64,000 bases of DNA from Dyella sp. A6. Lineage in GTDB: Bacteria; Pseudomonadota; Gammaproteobacteria; Xanthomonadales; Rhodanobacteraceae. Each line of letters opens with the position of its first letter. Position 1 is the first letter of the stretch. Both the position numbers and the translations under genes were made by a program. Below the pieces are notes generated by a model. The model ran no database searches. It saw nothing but the letters and a program-made list of their open reading frames with translations, and was not told the DNA's origin. Shown here in pieces: positions 41,263 to 51,183 of this stretch. Location: positions 3,162,001 through 3,226,000 of the forward strand of contig NZ_CP132911.1 of NCBI RefSeq assembly GCF_036320485.1. The letters run 5' to 3'.

Positions 41263-41973
41263 GTGCGCATCCTTGCGCTGACGCTCGACCTGGACGACAC
41301 CCTGTGGCCGGTACGACCGGCGCTGGAACGTGCCGACCGCGAGCTGGACGCGTGGCTGCAGGCGCACCATCCCGAGGTTGCCCGCGCATGGCCGATTCCG
41401 GCCATGCGCGAGCTGCGTGCACAGGTCGCCGTCGAGCGGCCCGACCTGGCCCACGACTTCACCACGCAGCGGCACATCACCATGCGCCGCGCGTTCGCTG
41501 CCTGCGGCATCGATGAAGCGCCGCTGGAAGCGCTGTGGGACGTGTACTTCAACGCGCGCAACAGCGTCGAGCTGTTTCCCGACGTGCCGGCAGCGCTGCC
41601 ACGACTGGCCGCACTGCGCCCGCTGGCCAGCCTGACCAACGGCAATGCCGACCTGGAACTGACCGGCGTGCACGCGCATTTCGTCCACCACGTCTGCGCC
41701 CGCGACACCGGCGTCGCCAAACCCGATCCGCGCATCTTCCGGGCGGCCGCCGAACGGCTGGGCGTGGCACCCGACACGATCCTGCACGTGGGCGACGACC
41801 CCGCGCTGGACATCGCCGGCGCCCGCGATGCCGGCATGCGCACGGCATGGATCAACCGTGCCGGCGAAGCCTGGCCCGACGCCCTGGGCGCGCCGCCCGA
41901 TCTCGACCTGCACGACCTGACCGAACTGGCCGACTGGCTCGACCGGCACGGCGGCTCCGTCGGCAAGGCATAG
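41263..41973 (+). CDS. HAD-superfamily phosphatase (YjjG/FMN phosphatase-like)
   Basis: 236 residues, GTG start two bases after the preceding stop. Motif I is LTLDLDDTLWPV, motif II is PLASLTNGNAD, and motif III/IV is 'VAKPDPRIF...ILHVGDDPALDIAGARDAGM'. The all-helical cap marks subfamily IA. Likely substrates are nucleotides or FMN. Probably cotranscribed with the LysM fusion gene. Confidence 0.87.
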   Translation: MRILALTLDLDDTLWPVRPALERADRELDAWLQAHHPEVARAWPIPAMRELRAQVAVERPDLAHDFTTQRHITMRRAFAACGIDEAPLEALWDVYFNARNSVELFPDVPAALPRLAALRPLASLTNGNADLELTGVHAHFVHHVCARDTGVAKPDPRIFRAAAERLGVAPDTILHVGDDPALDIAGARDAGMRTAWINRAGEAWPDALGAPPDLDLHDLTELADWLDRHGGSVGKA

Positions 41974-42056
41974 GCAGGCCTGCCGAAAGCGCGCATCATG
42001 TGCGGTCGAATCAACCGCCTGGCGATCCCCGCCGCCTGGTGTCATGAGGAGCCCGC

Positions 42057-43439
42057 ATGTCCGCACTGATCGACCGCTCGTCCGCCCCCCGCCAACGCAT
42101 CGCCATCGAAGCGATCGACCCGTCCGGCCTCGCCGCCGCGCGCACGCGCCTCGATGTCGCGCAGGCGCGCTGGCTCGATCTCAACGGATTCGACGCGAAG
42201 CCCGGCAGCGTCGCGCTGCTGCCCGATGCAAACGGTCGCCTGGCACGTGTACTGGCAGGCGTGGACGCCCACGCGCCACTGGCCGCGCTGGCCGCCCTGC
42301 CGGCCACCCTGCCCAAGGGCGTCTACCAGCTCGCCACCGACGGCATGTCGCTGGACCCGGTGCAGACGGCACTCGGCTGGGCACTCGGCGCCTACGCTTT
42401 CACCCGCTATCGCAAGGCCGGGCGCGAACCCGCCACGCTGGCCGTCGACAAGGCCGTGCTCGCCACCGTGCAGCCGCTGGCCGAAGCCACCGCGCTGGTG
42501 CGCGACCTGGTCAACACGCCGACCGAGGACATGGGCCCCGAGCAGCTGGGCGATGCCATCAAGATGCTGGGCAAGGCACACAAGGCGAAGGTGCGCGACT
42601 GGGTCGGCGACGAACTGCTGAAGGCGAACTTCCCCACCATCCACGCGGTAGGCCGCGCCAGCCACCGCGCACCGCGACTGATCGAACTGAGCTGGGGCAA
42701 GGCCGATCATCCGAAACTGGTGCTGGTCGGCAAAGGCGTGTGCTTCGACACCGGTGGCCTGGACCTGAAACCGGCCGACGGCATGCGCTGGATGAAGAAA
42801 GACATGGGCGGTGCCGCCCATGCGATCGCCCTGGCCGGCCTGGTGATGCAGGCGAAGCTGCCGGTACGGCTGACCCTGCTGGTGCCCGCGGTCGAGAATG
42901 CCGTGGCCGGCAATGCCTTCCGCCCCGGCGAGGTGATCGTGACCCGCGCCGGCCACAGCGTGGAGATCGACAACACCGACGCCGAGGGCCGCCTGATTTT
43001 GTGCGACGCACTGGCCTACGGTGCCGAGCAGAAGCCCGACCTGATGGTGGACTTCGCCACCCTGACCGGTGCCGCCCGCGTGGCGCTGGGCCCGGACCTG
43101 CCGGCCCTGTTCGCCAACGACGACCGCCTCGCCGACGCCGTGCTGGCCGCCGGTCAGGCAGTGGAAGATCCGCTGTGGCGCCTGCCGCTGTGGCGTCCCT
43201 ACCGCAAGATGCTCGACTCCTACCTGGCCGACTTCGCCAACAGCGGCCCGTCGCGCCATGGCGGCGCGATCACCGCTGCGCTGTACCTCGAACGCTTCGT
43301 GCCCGACGGCCTGCCCTGGCTGCATCTGGACACCTACGCCTGGAACGACGCCAATCGTCCGGGCCGACCGCGCGGCGGCGAGGCGATGGGGTTGCGGGCG
43401 CTGTTCGCGTTGCTGCAGCAGCGCTACGGGAAGGGTTGA
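42057..43439 (+). CDS. M17-family leucyl aminopeptidase
   Basis: 460 residues. The C-terminal catalytic domain is intact: LVGKGVCFDTGGLDLKPADG (metal Lys/Asp), MKKDMGGAAHAIALAG, VIVTRAGHSVEIDNTDAEGR (metal Asp/Glu) and DFATLTGAARVALGP. It resembles the PepB-like branch rather than PepA. It removes N-terminal residues from peptides in the cytoplasm. GAGGAG lies just upstream of the ATG. Confidence 0.92.
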   Translation: MSALIDRSSAPRQRIAIEAIDPSGLAAARTRLDVAQARWLDLNGFDAKPGSVALLPDANGRLARVLAGVDAHAPLAALAALPATLPKGVYQLATDGMSLDPVQTALGWALGAYAFTRYRKAGREPATLAVDKAVLATVQPLAEATALVRDLVNTPTEDMGPEQLGDAIKMLGKAHKAKVRDWVGDELLKANFPTIHAVGRASHRAPRLIELSWGKADHPKLVLVGKGVCFDTGGLDLKPADGMRWMKKDMGGAAHAIALAGLVMQAKLPVRLTLLVPAVENAVAGNAFRPGEVIVTRAGHSVEIDNTDAEGRLILCDALAYGAEQKPDLMVDFATLTGAARVALGPDLPALFANDDRLADAVLAAGQAVEDPLWRLPLWRPYRKMLDSYLADFANSGPSRHGGAITAALYLERFVPDGLPWLHLDTYAWNDANRPGRPRGGEAMGLRALFALLQQRYGKG

Positions 43440-44003
43440 GGTTTCGCTTTTGTCCGTGTGGGACGTGGGCGAGTTCGAATCGCTGCCGCAAAGAACAAAG
43501 CGGTTTCGTGCTGCTGCCGCAGCCCGAGTTCCTTTCTCTTTGTGTGCCCAAAGAGAAAGGGCACCCCGGTGCGGCGCTCTCCGGGCATCCTGCCCTACGA
43601 GTCCGTGAGGCGTAGCCGGGCTTTTCGGCCAGGCTTCCTGCCCGGTCGAAAAGGCACCGCCATCCATGGCGGCGCCCGCTGTGCGGCCTGATCGTCCCCA
43701 CCTCACCACCCGACGAGCAGCGCGCATCCTGCGCACAGAAGCAACAGCAGAGCGCAGGGCGTTATGCACGGTGGCTCTTGCTTCGGCTCTTCTGAAAAGT
43801 GCGCGCTGGGAGCGCGCTGCTCTACCCGGGGCCCCTATGGCGCGGCGGGTGGGTGGAGGAAAGTCCGCAGGATGGCCGGCAGGGAAGCCGGCCAGTTTTT
43901 CGCCGGGACAGGAGTCCCGTCGAAAAACCCCGCAACCCGCCCGCGTACCCGCAGAGCAGGATGGCCGGAGGGCGCGCCATCGTGGTGGCTTCTCTTTTGG
44001 TTA
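43440..44003. other. Non-coding repeat-rich tract left of the IS element
   Basis: 564 bases without a gene. It holds several hairpins: CCTTTCTCTTTG/CAAAGAGAAAGG (43531-43560), TGGCCGGC/GCCGGCCA followed by GTTTTT (43873-43900), and TTTTTCG...CGAAAAA flanking CGGGAC/GTCCCG (43896-43927). Reading frames here are GC-driven and lack conservation. This looks like interspersed repeats of the kind scattered in Xanthomonadaceae genomes. Confidence 0.6.
43531..43560. repeat. 12-bp inverted repeat, CTTTCTCTTTG family
   Basis: Perfect arms CCTTTCTCTTTG and CAAAGAGAAAGG with a 6-base loop TGTGCC. Similar in layout to the hairpin at 45123-45150 on the other side of the IS element. Confidence 0.75.
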
Positions 44004-45120
44004 GGCGGTGTCAATCTAGAAGTGCACCATCGATGGCATCGGCCAGATCATCTCTGCCCATGGCACGGATGAACATTTCTGCAGGGCAGTGGTAATCGAG
44101 AGTGGCACGTGGCCGGAGGTTCATGCGTCGGGCGATCGCGTCGAGCTGCTTCTGGCTGTAGACCGACAAGTCCGTACCTTTAGGCAGGTATTGGCGCAGC
44201 AGGCCATTGGTGTTCTCGCAGATGCCGCGTTGCCAAGGGCTACGTGGGTCGGCGAAGTAGATCGCTAATCCAGTGCGCTCCGATAGCGTCCGGTAGAGCG
44301 CCATTTCCTTGCCCTGATCGTAAGTCAGCGTCTGGCGCAGTTCCGGTGGCAGCGGCCGGAATGCGCGGCTGAAGCCTTTCAGCGCATCCTCCGCCAAACA
44401 CCCCTCCATCCTCACCAGCTTCAGGAAACGTGTCCGACGATCCACCAGTACGCCCACCGAGGATCGGTTACGGGCGCCTTTGATGAAGTCGCCTTCCCAG
44501 TGGCCGGGCAACAGCCGTTCATTGGCTTCGAGTGGACGATCATGAATGCTCGGCAAGTCGTGCATCCGGCCGCGCCGGTTCGCACCCTGACCACGCGGCC
44601 GACGCGCACATTTGTGCTGCCGCAGAAGTGCGACCAGGCCCCGCCGCAGTTCGCCGCGTGGCGCGGCATAGATCGCGGTGTAGATCGTCTCGTGCGACAC
44701 GTGCTTGGCTCGCTCATCCGGGTGATGACGCCGCAGTGTGCGACTCACCTGTTGAGGTGACCAGCCCTTGCCCAGCAAGCGGCGCACGAGGCACCACAGC
44801 TGACCGTCCCGCCGCAATTTGCGCTCGCGCCGCGGCTTACGTGCCAGGCGCCGGGCGCGTTGGCCGGCTCGACTGGCGTCGTAGCTCAACCTTGGCCGAC
44901 CCATCCGAGGCAGGACGGACGGTTCCTGGTGACCATTGCGAGCCAGCTCCCGCGAAATCGTGCTGGGTGAGCGACCCAGCATCAGGGCGAGCTGCCGGGC
45001 ACTCTCCCCCCGAGCCTTGCCGACCATGATCGCGCCCCGTTCTTCGGCGCTCAGATGTCCATAGTGCTGACCCATGCATCACCTTGTCGTGGGGTGGTGC
45101 ACTTGATCATAGAAACCGCC
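44004..45120 (-). mobile_element. IS30-family insertion sequence, complete (1117 bp)
   Basis: The ends are imperfect 26-bp inverted repeats, GGCGGTGTCAATCTAGAAGT and (complement of the right end) GGCGGTTTCTATGATCAAGT, both continuing GCACCA, with 21 of 26 positions matching. The element is flanked by a direct TTA duplication (44001-44003 and 45121-45123), as expected for IS30. The single transposase gene is intact, so it may be mobile. Confidence 0.92.
44011..45075 (-). CDS. IS30-family transposase
   Basis: 354 residues. The N-terminal helix-turn-helix is YGHLSAEERGAIMVG...LMLGRSPSTISRELARNG. The DDE catalytic core has GHWEGDFIKGARNRSSVGVL (first Asp), RQTLTYDQGKEMALYRTLSE (second Asp) and PWQRGICENTNGLLRQYLPK (Glu), the classic IS30 pattern. 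The stop codon overlaps the terminal inverted repeat. No frameshift is seen. Confidence 0.95.
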   Translation of the reverse strand: MGQHYGHLSAEERGAIMVGKARGESARQLALMLGRSPSTISRELARNGHQEPSVLPRMGRPRLSYDASRAGQRARRLARKPRRERKLRRDGQLWCLVRRLLGKGWSPQQVSRTLRRHHPDERAKHVSHETIYTAIYAAPRGELRRGLVALLRQHKCARRPRGQGANRRGRMHDLPSIHDRPLEANERLLPGHWEGDFIKGARNRSSVGVLVDRRTRFLKLVRMEGCLAEDALKGFSRAFRPLPPELRQTLTYDQGKEMALYRTLSERTGLAIYFADPRSPWQRGICENTNGLLRQYLPKGTDLSVYSQKQLDAIARRMNLRPRATLDYHCPAEMFIRAMGRDDLADAIDGALLD

Positions 45121-45122
45121 TT

Positions 45123-45150
45123 ACTTTTCTCTGGCCATGCAGAGAAAAGT
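45123..45150. repeat. 11-bp inverted repeat, right of the IS element
   Basis: Perfect arms ACTTTTCTCTG and CAGAGAAAAGT with loop GCCATG. Removing the IS and one TTA restores a continuous CTTTTGGTTACTTTTCTC tract, so the element landed at the edge of this repeat. Confidence 0.75.
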
Positions 45151-45312
45151 GACTCGGGCGCCGAAAGGCGCTCGAAAACACCCCGTCAACACGGCAGCAC
45201 GCCCCCTGTGACCTGCCCAGGCAGAAACCACCCCAAGTCATGACTTCCGGCGATACCGCCCCAACAGCCGCCGTGGCATGGTGCAGGGTTCGTACCCGTG
45301 GAGAAACACACC

Positions 45313-47064
45313 ATGCGCCCTCACCTGCTCGCGCTGAGTCTGGCCCTCGGACTGGGCAGCACCACACTCGCCCATGCCGCGACGTCGCAGACCGTCCAGC
45401 AGCCGCCACTGACTGCACTCACCCGCGACTCCGGCACACCGGAACCAGCCGCGCAGAGGCTCGTGCATTTCGACCATGCCGTGCTGCGCATCGCGGTACA
45501 CCCGCGCACGCAGAGCATCGACGGCAAGGCCACGCTCACCTTCAGCGCACTACAGAGCACCGACGTGCTGCTGGTGGACCTGGATCGCAACCTGCCGGTG
45601 CGCGCGATCAGCGTGGACGGCAAGGCCCTGCCTGCCGGCGCATGGAGCAATCCGGAAGGTCGTCTGCGCATCCAGTTGCCGCACAGCGTGGTCCGCGGCG
45701 GCAAGGTCAGCGCCACCATCGTGTATGGCGGCAAGCCGCACGTCGCCAGGCACGCGCCATGGGACGGCGGTTTCGTATGGAGCCACACGAAAGACGGCCA
45801 GCCCTGGGTCGGCAGCGCAGTGGAAGGCGAAGGCTGCGACCTGTTCTGGCCCTGCATCGACCAGCCTGACGGCAAGCCCGACCTGGTGGATTTGTACGTG
45901 ACCGTACCCAAGCCGCTGGTGGCACCAGGCAATGGCGTGCTGGTGGACGTGACCGAACAGGGCGACACGCGCACCTACCACTGGCGCGCGAAGCACCCCA
46001 CCACCTATGCCGTCTCGATCAATGTCGGCCCGTACCACGAGCTGAAAGGCAGCTACCACAGCCGCTTCGGCAACACGATTCCGCTGTATTACTGGTACCT
46101 GCCGGGCGAGAAGGCCAAGGCCGAACAACTGTTCGCCCAGTTCCCGAAGATGCTGCGCTTCTTCGAGGCCAGAATTGGACCGTATCCGTGGGGCGACGAG
46201 AAGATGGGCGTGGTGGAAACGCCGTACCTGGGCATGGAGCACCAGACCATCAACGCCTATGGCAACCACTACGCACTGGACGGCAGCGGCTTCGACTCGC
46301 TGCTGCAGCACGAGTTCTCGCACGAGTGGTTCGGCAACCAGATGACCAATGCCAACTGGGACGACATGTGGCTGCACGAGGGTTTCGCCACCTACATGCA
46401 GCCGCTGTACGCGCAATACCTGGACGGCGACGCCGAGTACTACAGCTGGATGCACCGGCTGCGCCTGCTGATCCGCAACCATCACCCGATGGTCTCGGGC
46501 ACCAGCCGCACCGAGGAGCAGGTCTACGACGACGCGCGCGGCGGCCCCGGCCAGGACATCTACAACAAGGGCGCGCTGATGCTGCAGACGCTGCGCCACC
46601 TGATCGGCGATCAGGCGTTCTGCGACAGCATCCGCCTGCTGGTGTACGGGCGTCCCGATCCGAAACCCGGCAACTTCATGCCGCAGTACGCCACGACCCA
46701 CGACTTCATGCGCATCGTCGACAAGGTCACCGGCCGGAAGCTCGACTGGTTCTTCAACGTCTACCTGTACCAGGCGGCACTGCCGAAGCTGGAGACGCAG
46801 CGCCATGGCAACACGCTGGACCTGCGCTGGGTAGTACCGCACGACCTGCCGTTCCCGATGCCGGTGGACGTGCAGGTGAACGGCCGCGTGCATACGGTGG
46901 CGATGACCGATGGTCACGGCAGCCTGTCCGTGCCGGCAGACGCCTTGGTGACCATCGACCCACACTCGATGCTGCTGCGCGACGAGCCGCGGATCACCGC
47001 CTTCCAGCACTGGGAAGCGGAGCAGCGTGCCAGGCGCAAGGCTGCTTCACACCACCGTTCCTGA
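45313..47064 (+). CDS. M1-family zinc metallopeptidase (aminopeptidase N-like)
   Basis: 583 residues. Signal peptide (LLALSLALGLGSTTLAHA), so periplasmic or exported. The zinc site is LLQHEFSHEWFGNQMTNANW followed by a Glu in WLHEGFATYMQ (HExxH-x18-E). The exopeptidase motif is VVETPYLGMEHQTINAYG, a GMEH variant of GAMEN common in bacterial secreted M1 enzymes. The C-terminal ERAP-like domain is short. The ATG at 45313 directly precedes the signal peptide; a GTG 15 bases upstream is the alternative. Confidence 0.9.
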   Translation: MRPHLLALSLALGLGSTTLAHAATSQTVQQPPLTALTRDSGTPEPAAQRLVHFDHAVLRIAVHPRTQSIDGKATLTFSALQSTDVLLVDLDRNLPVRAISVDGKALPAGAWSNPEGRLRIQLPHSVVRGGKVSATIVYGGKPHVARHAPWDGGFVWSHTKDGQPWVGSAVEGEGCDLFWPCIDQPDGKPDLVDLYVTVPKPLVAPGNGVLVDVTEQGDTRTYHWRAKHPTTYAVSINVGPYHELKGSYHSRFGNTIPLYYWYLPGEKAKAEQLFAQFPKMLRFFEARIGPYPWGDEKMGVVETPYLGMEHQTINAYGNHYALDGSGFDSLLQHEFSHEWFGNQMTNANWDDMWLHEGFATYMQPLYAQYLDGDAEYYSWMHRLRLLIRNHHPMVSGTSRTEEQVYDDARGGPGQDIYNKGALMLQTLRHLIGDQAFCDSIRLLVYGRPDPKPGNFMPQYATTHDFMRIVDKVTGRKLDWFFNVYLYQAALPKLETQRHGNTLDLRWVVPHDLPFPMPVDVQVNGRVHTVAMTDGHGSLSVPADALVTIDPHSMLLRDEPRITAFQHWEAEQRARRKAASHHRS

Positions 47065-47092
47065 GTTCGGCGGACCCGACGGAGGGGACCCA

Positions 47093-47125
47093 CAAAAAAG
47101 GCGGCGCTGAGCGCCGCCTTTTTTG
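47093..47125. terminator. Bidirectional intrinsic terminator between convergent genes
   Basis: AAAAAA, then the 8-bp stem GGCGGCGC / GCGCCGCC around a TGA loop, then TTTTTT. It serves both the M1 peptidase and, from the other side, the prc gene that ends the long leftward operon. Confidence 0.93.
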
Positions 47126-47143
47126 TTGCCGGACCCGGGCGGG

Positions 47144-49399
47144 TCAGTGCGTGGTCGATGCCGCCGCGGCCGGTGCCTTGGCCGCCAGCGTAGCGACGGC
47201 GACATGGTCGAACTTGCCGCCGTAGGGTTCCACCTCGGCCGCCAGCTTCGGGTCGTGCTGGATCAGGCCGATCGCGTCGAACAGAATGTGCGCGGTCTCG
47301 TGCAGGACCGGATCGGGCGCCTTCTTGGCGTCCTGCTCGTCCTTCAGCTCCTGCTTCAGGCTGCGCTCGCCCGGATTCAAGCCGTCGTCGAGGTTGGTGT
47401 CCGCGTCACTGAGGGCCGCGTCGTTGCCACTGATCGCCTTCTGGCGAGCACGGAAGCTGGCCTGGATGGCATCGAGCTGCTTGCGCTCGGCCTCGCGCTT
47501 GGCGAAGTTCAGCGACACCGTGGTGCGCGCCGCCATCTTCCTGTACTGCGCCAACTCGTCGAGCATCAACTGCCACGCCGGCGATTTGGCCACGCGCGCC
47601 TGGTGCATCTGCCGCAGCTGCGGCAGCCATGCCTGCATGTCGGCCACCGGCTTGTAATTGGCCGGCGCGATATGCGTCCACGGCAGGGCATTGTCGTAGG
47701 TCGACTCGCCGAATTCCTTGTCGTCGCCGCTCTTCGGATACTCGATGTCAGGCGTCACGCCCTTCAGCTGGGTGGAGCCGCCGTTGATACGGAAGAACTC
47801 GGCAATGGTCATCTTCAGCTCGCCATACTGCGGCTTGCCGGTGGTGTTCGGCGCGAAGCGGTCAAGATCGACCAGGTTCTGCACCGTGCCCTTGCCGAAG
47901 GTCGGCGTACCGATGATCAGGCCACGACCGTAGTCCTGGATCGCCGCGGAGAAGATCTCCGACGCCGACGCCGTGCCACGGTTCACCAGCACCGCCAGCG
48001 GACCGCTCCAGGCCATGCCCGGGTGATCGTCACCCTGCACGTCGACCTGGCCGCGGGCATCGCGCACCTGCACCACCGGACCCTTGTCGATGAATAGGCC
48101 GGTGAGCTCGTTCGCCTCGTACAGCGAACCGCCGCCGTTGTTGCGCAGGTCCATGACGATGCCCTGCACACCCTCGGCCTTCAGTTCGCCGATCAACTTG
48201 GCCACGTCGCGGGTGGCGCTCTTGAAGTTCTTGTCGCCACGCATGCGTGCGGCGAAGTCCGAATAGAAGGCAGGCAGCACGATCACGCCGATCTTGCGGG
48301 TCACGCCGCCGTCGGTGATCGTGATGACCTTCTTCTTGGCCGCCTGCTCGGCGATGGTGACCTTCTTGCGCACCATGGTCACCAGCACATGCTTGCCGTC
48401 CAGGCCGGTGCTGGCGGGAATGATCTCGAGCCGCACCACGGTGTTCTTCTTGCCGCGGATCAGGTTCACCACGTCGTCCAGGCGCCAGCCGATGACATCC
48501 ACCATCGGTCCGCTTTCACCCTGGCCCACCGCCACGATGCGGTCGCCCACGTGGATCTTGCCCGACTTGATCGCCGGGCCGCCCGGCACCAGCTCGCGGA
48601 TCTGGGTGTAGTCGTCGCGCGCCTGCAGCACCGCACCGATGCCTTCCAGCGACAGCTTCATCGAGATGTCGAAGTTCTGCGCCTCGCGCGGGCCGAGGTA
48701 GTCGGTATGCGGATCGGTCGACTCCGCATAGGCGGTCATGAAGGTCTGGAACGCGTCTTCGCCATCGAGCTGCTTCACGCGGTCGATGTAGTTGCTGTAG
48801 CGCTTGTCGAGGATCTTGCGGATCTGGTCGTCGGTCTTGCCGGCGAGCTTCAGGCGCAGCCAGTCGTTCATGGTGCGCTTGCGCCACAACGCGTCCAGCG
48901 CGGCCTGGTCCTTCGGCCACTGGGCGTGCTTGCGGTCGTAGTTGTAGGTCTCGTCGGTGTTGAAGTCGAAACCCTTCTTCAACAGGCTGCGCGCGTACTC
49001 CATGCGGTTGACCGCACTGAGGATGTACTGGTTGAAGATGTCGAACGGAGCCGACAGGTCCTCGTTCCAGATCGCGTCGTCGAGCTTGTCCTTGTACTGC
49101 GCGAACTTCGCCATGTCCTGCTGGGTGAAGAAGACCTTCTCACCGTCCAGCATCTTGAAGTAGGCCTTGTAGATCTTCTCCGACATCGCGTCGTCGAGCG
49201 GCTGCGCGTCGTAGTGGAAGCGGGTGAGGAAGCGCGCGGAAAGCTGCGCCGCCTGTGCTTCGGTGGCCGTGGGCTTGAGCGGCAGCGTGGACGCCTGGCG
49301 GGGCTTGCTGGCCCCCAGGTCGGCCGCGGACTGGGCGGCACAGACGGGAGCGGCAACGACAAAGGCAATCAGGAGGGCGAGCGCGGGGCGGAAGGTCAT
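47144..49399 (-). CDS. prc: Carboxy-terminal processing protease (Tsp/Prc)
   Basis: 751 residues. Signal peptide (ALALLIAFVVAAPVCA), Prc N-terminal domain (FHYDAQPLDDAMSEKIYKAY), PDZ domain (about 235-320, SLEGIGAVLQARDDYTQIRE) and the S41 catalytic core. The nucleophile Ser is in VNRGTASASEIFSAAIQDYG and the Lys in TPTFGKGTVQ. It trims C-termini and degrades ssrA-tagged and lipoprotein substrates in the periplasm, including cell-wall hydrolases. It begins 11 bases after lipA and probably ends the operon. Confidence 0.94.
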   Translation of the reverse strand: MTFRPALALLIAFVVAAPVCAAQSAADLGASKPRQASTLPLKPTATEAQAAQLSARFLTRFHYDAQPLDDAMSEKIYKAYFKMLDGEKVFFTQQDMAKFAQYKDKLDDAIWNEDLSAPFDIFNQYILSAVNRMEYARSLLKKGFDFNTDETYNYDRKHAQWPKDQAALDALWRKRTMNDWLRLKLAGKTDDQIRKILDKRYSNYIDRVKQLDGEDAFQTFMTAYAESTDPHTDYLGPREAQNFDISMKLSLEGIGAVLQARDDYTQIRELVPGGPAIKSGKIHVGDRIVAVGQGESGPMVDVIGWRLDDVVNLIRGKKNTVVRLEIIPASTGLDGKHVLVTMVRKKVTIAEQAAKKKVITITDGGVTRKIGVIVLPAFYSDFAARMRGDKNFKSATRDVAKLIGELKAEGVQGIVMDLRNNGGGSLYEANELTGLFIDKGPVVQVRDARGQVDVQGDDHPGMAWSGPLAVLVNRGTASASEIFSAAIQDYGRGLIIGTPTFGKGTVQNLVDLDRFAPNTTGKPQYGELKMTIAEFFRINGGSTQLKGVTPDIEYPKSGDDKEFGESTYDNALPWTHIAPANYKPVADMQAWLPQLRQMHQARVAKSPAWQLMLDELAQYRKMAARTTVSLNFAKREAERKQLDAIQASFRARQKAISGNDAALSDADTNLDDGLNPGERSLKQELKDEQDAKKAPDPVLHETAHILFDAIGLIQHDPKLAAEVEPYGGKFDHVAVATLAAKAPAAAASTTH

Positions 49400-49410
49400 G
49401 GAGGTCTCGT

Positions 49411-50421
49411 TCAGGCGTGCTCGGTAACGCCGGCCGCATGGGCCTGCAGGTCGGCGTGGTAGGACGAACGTACCAGCGGGCCGGAGGCGACGTGATGGAA
49501 ACCCATCGCCTCGCCTTCCTTGCGCAGATCGTCGAATTCTTCGGGGGTCCAGTAGCGCACCACCGGGTGATGATGCGGCGTGGGCTGCAGGTACTGGCCG
49601 ATGGTGATCATCTCGACGTCATGCGCGCGCAGGTCGCGCATGGTCTCCAGCACCTGGTCGCGGGTCTCGCCCAGGCCCAGCATGATGCCGGACTTGGTCG
49701 GCACGTCCGGATGCTGCGCCTTGAAGCGCTTCAGCAGGTCCAGCGACCACTGGTAATCGGCACCAGGGCGCACCTCGCGATACAGGTGCGGCACGGTTTC
49801 CAGGTTGTGGTTGAACACGTCCGGCGGGAAATCCTTGAGCACTTCCAGCGCGCGCTCCATGCGCCCCTTGCCGCGGAAATCGGGGGTGAGGATCTCGATC
49901 TTGATGTCCGGGCTGGCATGACGCACGGCGCGGATGCAGCTGGCGAAGTGCTCGGCACCGCCGTCGCGCAGGTCGTCGCGATCCACCGAAGTGATCACCA
50001 CGTAGCGCAGGCGCATGTCGTGGATGGTTTCGGCCAGGCGTGCCGGTTCCAACGGATCGGGTGCGGCCGGGCGGCCGTGGGCCACGTCGCAGAACGAGCA
50101 GCGGCGGGTGCACACCTCGCCGAGGATCATGAAGGTGGCGGTGCCCTTGCTGAAGCATTCGTGGATGTTCGGGCAGGACGCCTCCTCGCAGACGGTCACC
50201 AGCGAGCTGTCGCGCAGGCGCGATTTGAGCTGCTGCACGGCATTGCCCTGCGGCAGCCGCACGCGGATCCACGAAGGCTTGCGCAGGGTCGGCACGGCCG
50301 TGTCGAAACCGGCGCGGTTGAGCGCGATCTTGTCGTTGCCGAGCTGCTTGTCCGCCGCCGGGGTACCGGCGACGACACTGATCGGGATGGTCTTGTTCGG
50401 GGAGAGGGGCGCTTCGCTCAT
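49411..50421 (-). CDS. lipA: Lipoyl synthase
   Basis: 336 residues. The auxiliary cluster motif is [12 protein letters not shown]. The radical-SAM motif is CTRRCSFCD, followed by [18 protein letters not shown] and [20 protein letters not shown]. The C-terminal SSYHADLQA completes the auxiliary cluster ligand region. It inserts sulfur atoms into octanoyl groups bound to E2 and GcvH proteins. It starts 11 bases after lipB. Position 50421 is the first ATG upstream of conserved sequence, although the frame stays open further upstream. Confidence 0.96.
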   Translation of the reverse strand: MSEAPLSPNKTIPISVVAGTPAADKQLGNDKIALNRAGFDTAVPTLRKPSWIRVRLPQGNAVQQLKSRLRDSSLVTVCEEASCPNIHECFSKGTATFMILGEVCTRRCSFCDVAHGRPAAPDPLEPARLAETIHDMRLRYVVITSVDRDDLRDGGAEHFASCIRAVRHASPDIKIEILTPDFRGKGRMERALEVLKDFPPDVFNHNLETVPHLYREVRPGADYQWSLDLLKRFKAQHPDVPTKSGIMLGLGETRDQVLETMRDLRAHDVEMITIGQYLQPTPHHHPVVRYWTPEEFDDLRKEGEAMGFHHVASGPLVRSSYHADLQAHAAGVTEHA

Positions 50422-50432
50422 TAATAGCTTGC

Positions 50433-51101
50433 TCAAACCGCTACGCGAGCGGGGAGTTCGGGGATGACGGGGGCAGCCGGCTCGGCATGGAAACCGAACT
50501 GGCGGCAGAACTCCTCCACCAGCACGTCCTCCACGTCGACCAACCGCGACGGGCCGCCCAAGTCTAGCACCTGCGTGACCTCCAAACCCTTGTAGCCGCA
50601 CGGATTGATGCGGTGGTAAGGCTCCAGGTCCATATTCACGTTGAAGGCCAGACCATGGAAGCTGCAGCCACGGCGCACGCGCAGCCCCAGGGCGGCCACC
50701 TTGGCGTCGTCCACGTACACGCCCGGCGCTCCTTCGCGGCGCACCGCATCGATGTTCCAGTGCGCCAGCGTATCGATCAGCGACTGCTCGATCCGGTTGA
50801 CCAGCTCGCGCACGCCCACCCCGACCCGGCGCAGGTCGATCAGCGGATAGCCCACGATCTGCCCGGGCCCGTGATAGGTCACCTGGCCGCCCCGGTCGAC
50901 CGGAACCACCGGGATGTTCCCCGGCGCCAGCACGTGTTCCATCTTGCCGGCCTGGCCCAGGGTGAACACGGGGTCGTGTTCCAGCAGCCAGAATTCGTCC
51001 ACCGTGTCCGCGGTGCGGTTGTCGGTGAACGCGCTCATCGCCTTCCAGGTCGCTTCGTAGGGCTGGCGGCCGAGGCGGCGGATCTTGAGCGGAAGGGACA
51101 T
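50433..51101 (-). CDS. lipB: Octanoyltransferase
   Basis: 222 residues. Conserved segments: [59 protein letters not shown] and the catalytic region [26 protein letters not shown] (Cys/Lys dyad with the preceding Lys). It moves octanoate from ACP to lipoyl domains, the step before LipA. The ATG at 51101 is preceded by a typical spacer. Earlier starts would add a non-conserved Pro/Arg leader. Confidence 0.95.
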   Translation of the reverse strand: MSLPLKIRRLGRQPYEATWKAMSAFTDNRTADTVDEFWLLEHDPVFTLGQAGKMEHVLAPGNIPVVPVDRGGQVTYHGPGQIVGYPLIDLRRVGVGVRELVNRIEQSLIDTLAHWNIDAVRREGAPGVYVDDAKVAALGLRVRRGCSFHGLAFNVNMDLEPYHRINPCGYKGLEVTQVLDLGGPSRLVDVEDVLVEEFCRQFGFHAEPAAPVIPELPARVAV

Positions 51102-51183
51102 GGCAAAACCTGGTGTTGACGACGGACCGGGGAAAGATGCGGCCACCGATACGCCCGCACAAGGCGATCGGCGGCCCCGGCCG

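Noticed and set aside
49411..51162. Continuous frame joining lipA with sequence over lipB
   Set aside because: The upstream part is lipB read in another frame. LipA starts at 50421 with conserved sequence and normal length, so there is no fusion.
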